Of a DNA stretch of 64,000 nucleotides, positions 58,942 to 64,000 are shown one piece after another; within the stretch, counting starts at the first letter, position 1; each line of letters starts with the position of its first letter. The notes under the pieces are model-generated. The model saw only the letters and a program-made list of their open reading frames with translations. It searched no databases and was not told the origin of the DNA. Position numbers and translations under genes: made by a program. This DNA is from Paguma larvata (lineage: Eukaryota; Chordata; Mammalia; Carnivora; Viverridae), in assembly GCA_030068075.1 (NCBI GenBank), contig CM057839.1:22299167-22363166 (forward strand), given 5' to 3'.

Positions 58942-59215
58942 TTCTTTCCTTCTTTCCTTCCTTCCTTTCTTTGCTTTCTTTCTTTCTTTGTCTTCTTTTG
59001 TTTGTTTGTTTATTTATTTATTTATTTATTTATTGGGTGGGGGAGAGAGAGAACATGAGCAGAACAGAGGCAGAGGGAGTGGGAGAGAGAGAATCTTAAC
59101 CAGGCTTCCCACTCAGCCCAGAGTTCTACACACGGCTCAATCTCATGATCTTGAGATCATAACCTGAACGGAAATCAAGACGGTCGCTTAAATGACTGAG
59201 CCGCCCAAGCGCCCC
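58942..59215 (-). mobile_element. Older carnivoran SINE with long pyrimidine tail
   Basis: The tail complement has grown into a (CTTT)n, (CTTC)n and (TTTA)n tract of about 90 bases (58942-59033). The GA-rich part, GATCATAACCTGAACGGAAA and the head complement GAGCCGCCCAAGCGCCCC follow. TATAATCACCTTC at 58929-58941 and 59216-59228 is identical. Confidence 0.93.
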
Positions 59216-59464
59216 TATAATCACCTTCACTCTGTCAAAAAAGGCCTTCCCTTCCCAATCTTCCTTTGGCTATACAGTTCACAAGAACCACAGCTTATTC
59301 TCTCACTGCATGAAAGAGAAAAAAATATATTCTCAGCCAATGTCTATCACACTAAAGTACTTCTTAAAAATCATTCTGAAGGTTTGTTTATCCATTTCTC
59401 AAATACTACATTTTCTAATACTATTTATTACATTATTCTCAGAAAAAGTTTTAATTCAAATTTT

Positions 59465-59620
59465 TTATTTTTATTTTAGGGAGAGGGGCAGAGGGAGAGA
59501 GTATCTTAAGTAGGCTCCATGTTCAGCACAGCTCAAGGTGGGCTCTATACAATGACCCTGGGATCATGGCCTGAGTCCAAATCAAGAGTCGGATGCTCAA
59601 CCGAGATGCCCAGGTGCCCC
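59465..59620 (-). mobile_element. Carnivoran SINE with target repeat
   Basis: Short antisense copy: GAGAGGGGCAGAGGGAGAG, GGGATCATGGCCTGAGTCC and the head complement GCCCAGGTGCCCC, with a few bases missing before it. Flanks are TAATTCAAATTTT (59452-59464) and TAATTCAGATTTT (59621-59633). The overlapping plus frames at 59192-59479 and 59310-59513 are not genes. Confidence 0.9.
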
Positions 59621-59684
59621 TAATTCAGATTTTGATTAGTCTATATGACAGTATGATTCAGACATGTCTAGGTGTGTTTGCACA

Positions 59685-59799
59685 TAGCTTATTATTTTAT
59701 TCTTGCAGAATGCTTATGGAGAAGGTCTTGTTAACACCCTGGTTTTACAAATGAGGTAACTAATAATCTAGATATTAAGCATATTATTTAAGACCACTT
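59685..59799 (-). mobile_element. MIR fragment, interrupted by L1
   Basis: Antisense MIR-like order: TTAACACCCTGGTTTTACAA, ATGAGGTAACTAATAATCTA and TATTTAAGACCACTT. The sequence resumes after the L1 insertion at about 60261. Confidence 0.55.
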
Positions 59800-60260
59800 C
59801 CTCACAAAGTCCACCTATTCGTGGAAACATATGGTATCTGTCTTTTTCTGACTGACTTATTTCACTTAACATAATACCCTCCAGTTCCATCCATGTTGCT
59901 ACACATGGCCAGATTTCATTTTTTCTCATTGCCACGTAGTAGTCCATTGTATATAAGTGCCATAACTTCTTTATCCATTTGTCAGTTGATGGGCACTTAG
60001 TCTCTTTCCATGATTTGGCTATTGTTGAAAGTGCTGCTATGAACATTGACGGGAAGAGGGGAAAGGAAAAAAAGACACAGAGAGAGAGGGAGATAAAACA
60101 TAAGAGACTCTCAAAGACTAAGAAAAAACTGAGGGTAAGGGGGATGAGGGAGGGGGGAGAGGGGGTGATGGGCATTAAAAAGGGCACATGTTGAGATGAA
60201 CACTGGGTGTTATATGTAAACCAATTTGAAAATAAACTATTATAAAATTAAAAAAAAAAA
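59800..60260 (+). mobile_element. Young L1 insertion with 5' inversion
   Basis: From 60051 to 60260 the plus strand has the L1 3' UTR in sense, ending GGGTGTTATATGTAAACC...AAATAAACTA and poly(A). From 59800 to about 60048 the adjoining ORF2 end lies in antisense. AGACCACTT flanks the whole unit at 59791-59799 and 60261-60269. The inverted part encodes, on the minus strand, the ORF2 C-terminal text YTMDYYVAMRKNEIWP. The minus frame at 59768-60187 joins ORF2 to antisense 3' UTR only because of the inversion and is not a protein. Confidence 0.92.
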
Positions 60261-60261
60261 A

Positions 60262-60754
60262 GACCACTTTCTTAAATAGTCTTATATAATTTAATGTATT
60301 CCCCAGTTTAAACACAAGCTCTGGTAGTTATAAAGAATTCTTTCCTTTCCCTTTTTGTACTTTTGGGTAGTGTTTCACAATCTCATAGAGATCATGAGTA
60401 CAATACTCTGAAAGAAGTTTTGATATTCAAAACATAATGTATTTATAATAAGATATCAAAATTATTCAGAGGAAGAGACTGAAAGTGTGAAATTGAAATA
60501 CACTCCTTTCTTCCTCAGGCAAAATCATTTTAATTGCTAGCAGAATATTTAAGAACAGGGTAGGATCATTCATGACAAAATTATGTTTATCTGTAATGAC
60601 TTTGCACATACATATGGAAATTTCTGTTTTCTCATAGTTTTCTTTTCTACTTATACAAATTTATTAGGAAAGAAACACACACACCCACATCTTAGTTATT
60701 TTAAAAAAACTCACTATGGCAAAATGTTTCCTGTTTTGCCATGAATCTCTTTTC
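60262..60754. other. Unassigned DNA
   Basis: The first bases complete the MIR interrupted by the L1. The remainder shows no gene or recognised repeat. Confidence 0.5.
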
Positions 60755-61735
60755 ATGAAATCCAGTTAAAAAATTACTACCAAAGTGTTTACAAAGTGGG
60801 CAGAGGATCTGAATAGTTTTCTAAAGATAAACAAATGACCAATATTCACATGAAAAGATGCTCACCATCACCGTCATCAAGGATGCAAATCAAAACCACA
60901 ATGAGATATTATACCACAGCTGTCAGCATGTCTATTATTAAAAAGACAGAAAATGTTTGTTGGAGAGGTATAAAACCAAGGGAAAATACACTGGTGGTGG
61001 AAATTTAAATGTAAATTCATGAAACCACTATGCAAAATAGTACTGGGGTTCTTCAAAAAACTTTAAAACAGAACTACTATATGATTTAGCCATTCCACTT
61101 CTGGGTATTTATTCGGGGGGGAAAAAAAAGCAAAGCACTAATTTGAAAAAATATATGCATGTTTATCCCAGTATTAATTATCCCAGTATTATTTACAATA
61201 GCAAAGATATTTACAAGTGGCCATCAATGGATGAATGGACAAAGAAGTGGTATATATACACGAAATGTAATATTACTGTGCCATAAAAAAGAATGCAATC
61301 TTGCCATTTGTGACAACATAGATGGACCTATGCTAATCGCAAAAAGTCAGGTAGATAATGACAGATATCATATAGTTTCACTTACATGTCGAATCTAAAA
61401 AAACAAATGAACAAAGGAAAAAACTAACCAACCAAAAATCAGACTCTTAAATACAGAGAACAACTGGTGGTTGCCAGAGGAAAGATGGATAGAGGTTGGG
61501 TAAAATAGATAAAAAGGATTAATAAGTACAAATTACTCTTTGTATGAAGATGAAAAATACAACATGGGGAATATAGTCAATAATACTGTAATAACATTAT
61601 ATGGCGATATTGTAACTATAGTTATCGTGGTGAGCACTGAGTAACCTACAGAACTGTTGAATCAACATTTTATCTGAAACTAATATAACATTGTATATTA
61701 ATTATACTTCAATAAAAAGGTAATAAAAAGGAAAA
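60755..61735 (+). mobile_element. Carnivoran L1, 5'-truncated, about 1 kb
   Basis: Sense ORF2 C-terminal part (AAGATGCTCACCATCACCGT, AAATCAAAACCACAATGAGA, TTTACAATAGCAAAGATATT, ATGGATGAATGGACAAAGA) and 3' UTR (GGTTGCCAGAGGAAAG, AATTATACTTCAATAAAAAG). Frames are broken. The plus frame at 61159-61398 is a remnant of its ORF2 end. Confidence 0.85.
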
Positions 61736-61764
61736 GAATTACCTCAATTTAAAATAAACTGCTT

Positions 61765-62805
61765 TCAAAAAATAAACTATTAGGACTATGTGAAAATAAA
61801 AGCATTCTTCACCCTGAAGGAAACAATCAACGAAACTAAAAGACAACCTACTGAATGGGCGAAGATATTTGCAAATGTCATATCCAATAAAGAATTAGAC
61901 TTAAAATATATAAAGAACTTATATAACTTGACACCAAGAAAACAAACAACTCAATTAAAAATGGGTAGAAGACATGAACAGACATTTCTTAGAAGAAGAC
62001 ATACAGATGGCCAAGAGACACATGAAAAGGTGTTCAACATCACTCATCAGAGAAATGCAGATCAAAACCACAATGAGATATCTCACACCTGTCAGAATGG
62101 CTGGAATAAAAAACACAAGAAACAACAAGTGTTAGTGAGGATGTGGAGAAAAATGAAGACTTGTGCACTGTTAGTGAGAATGCAAACTGGTATAGCTACT
62201 GTGGAAAAGAGTATAAAAGCTCCTAAAAAATTAAAAATATAATTACTCTATGATCCAGTAATTCCACTACTGGGCATTTATCCAAAGAATACAAAAACAC
62301 TAATTTGAAAAGGCATATGCCCCCGTATGTTTACTGTAGCATTATTTACAATAGCCAAATTATGGAAGCATCCAAGTGTCCATTGAGAGATAAATGGATA
62401 AGGAAGGTGAAGAATATATATATAATTGGATAGTATTCAGACATAAAGAAAGATGAAATCTTACCATTTGCAAAAACACTGATAGACCTACAGAGTATAA
62501 TGCTAAGTGAAATAAGTTAGAGAAAGAAAAATACCATATTATTTCACTTATACGAGGAATTTAAGAAACACTACAAAGAAACAAACTAACAAACCAAAGA
62601 GACAAATCTAAAAACAAACTCTTAACTGTAGAGAATAAACTGATGATTACCAGAAGGGAGGTGAGGGAGGATCAGTGAAAAGGTGAAGGGGATTAAGAGT
62701 ACGCTTACAATGAGCACTGAGTAATGTACTGAATTGTCAAATCACTATACAGTACACTTGAAACTAATATAACATGGTTAACTACACTAAAATAAAATTT
62801 TTTTA
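61765..62805 (+). pseudogene. L1 ORF2 C-terminal remnant and 3' UTR
   Basis: A second sense L1 3' end directly after the first. The plus frame at 61790-62242 (150 codons) starts in the ORF2 register (KIKAFFTLKETINETKRQPTEW at its N-terminus) but after about residue 58 follows a shifted register of the same L1 stretch, so it is a frameshifted remnant rather than a protein. Downstream come GATCCAGTAATTCCACTACT, ATTTACAATAGCCAAATTAT and a 3' UTR ending AACTACACTAAAATAAAATT. Confidence 0.85.
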
Positions 62806-62874
62806 AACTATTTTAAAACATTCAGCTTTTAAAATGAAAAAAAATTCAAACATATTTGTTATTTCTTTTTTTTT

Positions 62875-64000
62875 AATTTTTTTATTTTTTTTAATTTTTT
62901 ATTTTTTTTAAATTAAAATAGTTTATTTTCAAATTGGTTTACATAAAACACCCAGTGTTCATCCCAACATGTGCCCTTTTTTAATGCCCATCACCCCCTC
63001 CCCCCACCATCTCCCTCACCCTCAGTTTGTTCTTAGTCTTTGAGAGTCTCTTATGTTTTATCTCCCTCCCTCTCTATGTCTTTTTTTTCTTTCCCCTCTT
63101 CCCCTCCCCCTGGTTTTTGCTTAGTCTCACTAAGTCCACCTATTCGTGGAAACATATGGTATCTGTCTTTTTCTGACTGACTTATTTCACTTAACATAAT
63201 ACCCTCCAGTTCCATCCACGTTGCTACGCATGGCCAGATTTCATTTTTTCTCATTGCCACGTAGTAGTCCATTGTATATATGTGCCACATCTTCTTTATC
63301 CACTCGTCAGTTGATGGGCACTTAGTTTCTTTCCATGTTTTGGCTATTGTCGAAGTGCTGCTATGAACATTGGGGTACACGTGCTCCTATGCATCAGCAA
63401 TCCTGTGTCTCTTGGGTAGATTCCTAGCAGGGCTATTGCTGGATCATAGGGTAGCTCTATTTTCATTTTTTTGAGGAACCTCCACACCGTTTTTCAGAGT
63501 GGCTGCACCAGTTTGCATTCCCACCAACAATGTAGGAGGGTGCCTACTTCTCCACATCCTCGCCAGCATCTATAGTTTCCTGATTTGTTCATTTTACCCA
63601 CTCTGACTGGTGTGAGGTGGTATCTCAGTGTGGTTTTGATTTGTATTTCCCTGATGATGAGTGACATTGAACATCGTTTCAAGTGTCTATTTGCCATCTG
63701 AATGTCCTCTTTGGAGAAGTGTCTATTCATATCTTCCGCCCATTTCTTCACTAGGTTGTTTGTTTTTCGGGTGTGGAGTTTGGTAAGTTCTTTATAGATT
63801 TTAGATATTAGTCCTTTATCCGATATGTCATTTGCGATGATCTTTTCCCATTCCGTTGGTTGCCTATTCGTTTTGTTGGTTGTTTCTTTTGCTGTGCAGA
63901 AGCTTTTTATCTTGATGAAGTCCCAATAGTTCATCTTTGCTTTTAATTCCCTTGCCTTTGGAGACGTGTCAAGTAAGAAATTGGTGCGTCTTAGGTCAAA
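62875..64000 (-). pseudogene. Young cat-type L1, 3' end; continues beyond window
   Basis: The element runs off the right edge. Its poly(A) complement and 3' UTR occupy 62875-63130 (TTTATTTTCAAATTGGTTTA, AGAGTCTCTTATGTTTTATC). On the minus strand the ORF2 frame is open from the window edge at 64000 down to about 63494, with L1 ORF2 C-terminal text such as [18 protein letters not shown] and [14 protein letters not shown]. There a tryptophan codon (TGG) has become TGA, after CKLVQPL, at about 63494-63496. A one-base loss near 63350 then shifts the frame into the segment 63051-63380 (KTWKETKCPSTDEW). ORF2 of this copy is therefore not intact, although divergence elsewhere looks low. Whether ORF1 and the promoter survive cannot be seen. 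Confidence 0.92.

Noticed and set aside
59768..60187. Open frame of 139 codons that looks like a fusion protein
   Set aside because: It joins antisense L1 3' UTR to the L1 ORF2 end across a 5' inversion junction and is an artefact of the insertion structure.
61790..62242. Open frame of 150 codons, the longest in the window
   Set aside because: An L1 ORF2 remnant that changes register part way, so most of the translation is a shifted reading of L1.

Overview
The window looks like nuclear DNA from a carnivoran mammal, most likely a cat (Felidae), from an AT-rich intergenic or intronic stretch. The main evidence is about 25 copies of a tRNA-derived carnivoran SINE. Each starts near 'GGGCGCCTGGGTGGCTCAG', carries the internal motif 'GTGCTGACAGCTCAGAGCC', and ends in a CT-rich stretch followed by AAATAAATAAA. 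There are also young L1 3' ends of a type I associate with cats. These names come from memory, not from a library search. I found no host exon, intact gene, RNA gene, CRISPR array or bacterial or viral operon. The longer open frames are L1 ORF2 remnants, translations of SINEs or simple repeats, or chance frames.

Layout. 1-12.7 kb: mostly unassigned AT-rich DNA with three SINEs, an L2 piece and one L1 whose 5' part is inverted (5633-6400). 12.7-15.3 kb: a SINE, an ERVL-type solo LTR (12999-13354) and an old L1 split by two opposed SINEs. 17.2-23 kb: an L1 interrupted by a possible retrocopied insert, two MIRs, and an old minus-strand L1 of about 1.5 kb. 23-28 kb: a polypurine tract, unassigned DNA and a SINE. 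28.1-31.3 kb: a MaLR LTR and three L1 3' ends. 32.5-45.1 kb: the SINE-rich part, with a SINE inside a SINE, a three-SINE cluster and several microsatellites. 47.7-55.2 kb: three minus-strand L1 segments, the largest about 2.5 kb and covering part of the reverse transcriptase region. 57.5-64 kb: a SINE and L1 cluster ending in a young minus-strand L1 that runs off the right edge.

No genes work together here, so the content is a record of retrotransposition. The least ordinary observations are: an 82-base perfect direct duplication 3.3 kb apart in otherwise dissimilar DNA (44.1 and 47.4 kb); a segment of about 95 bp inside one L1 that shares two deletions with a neighbouring L1; two L1 copies with inverted 5' parts; a non-L1 insert with an oligo(T) edge; and convergent L1 3' ends at the right edge. 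I see no sign of a new molecular system.
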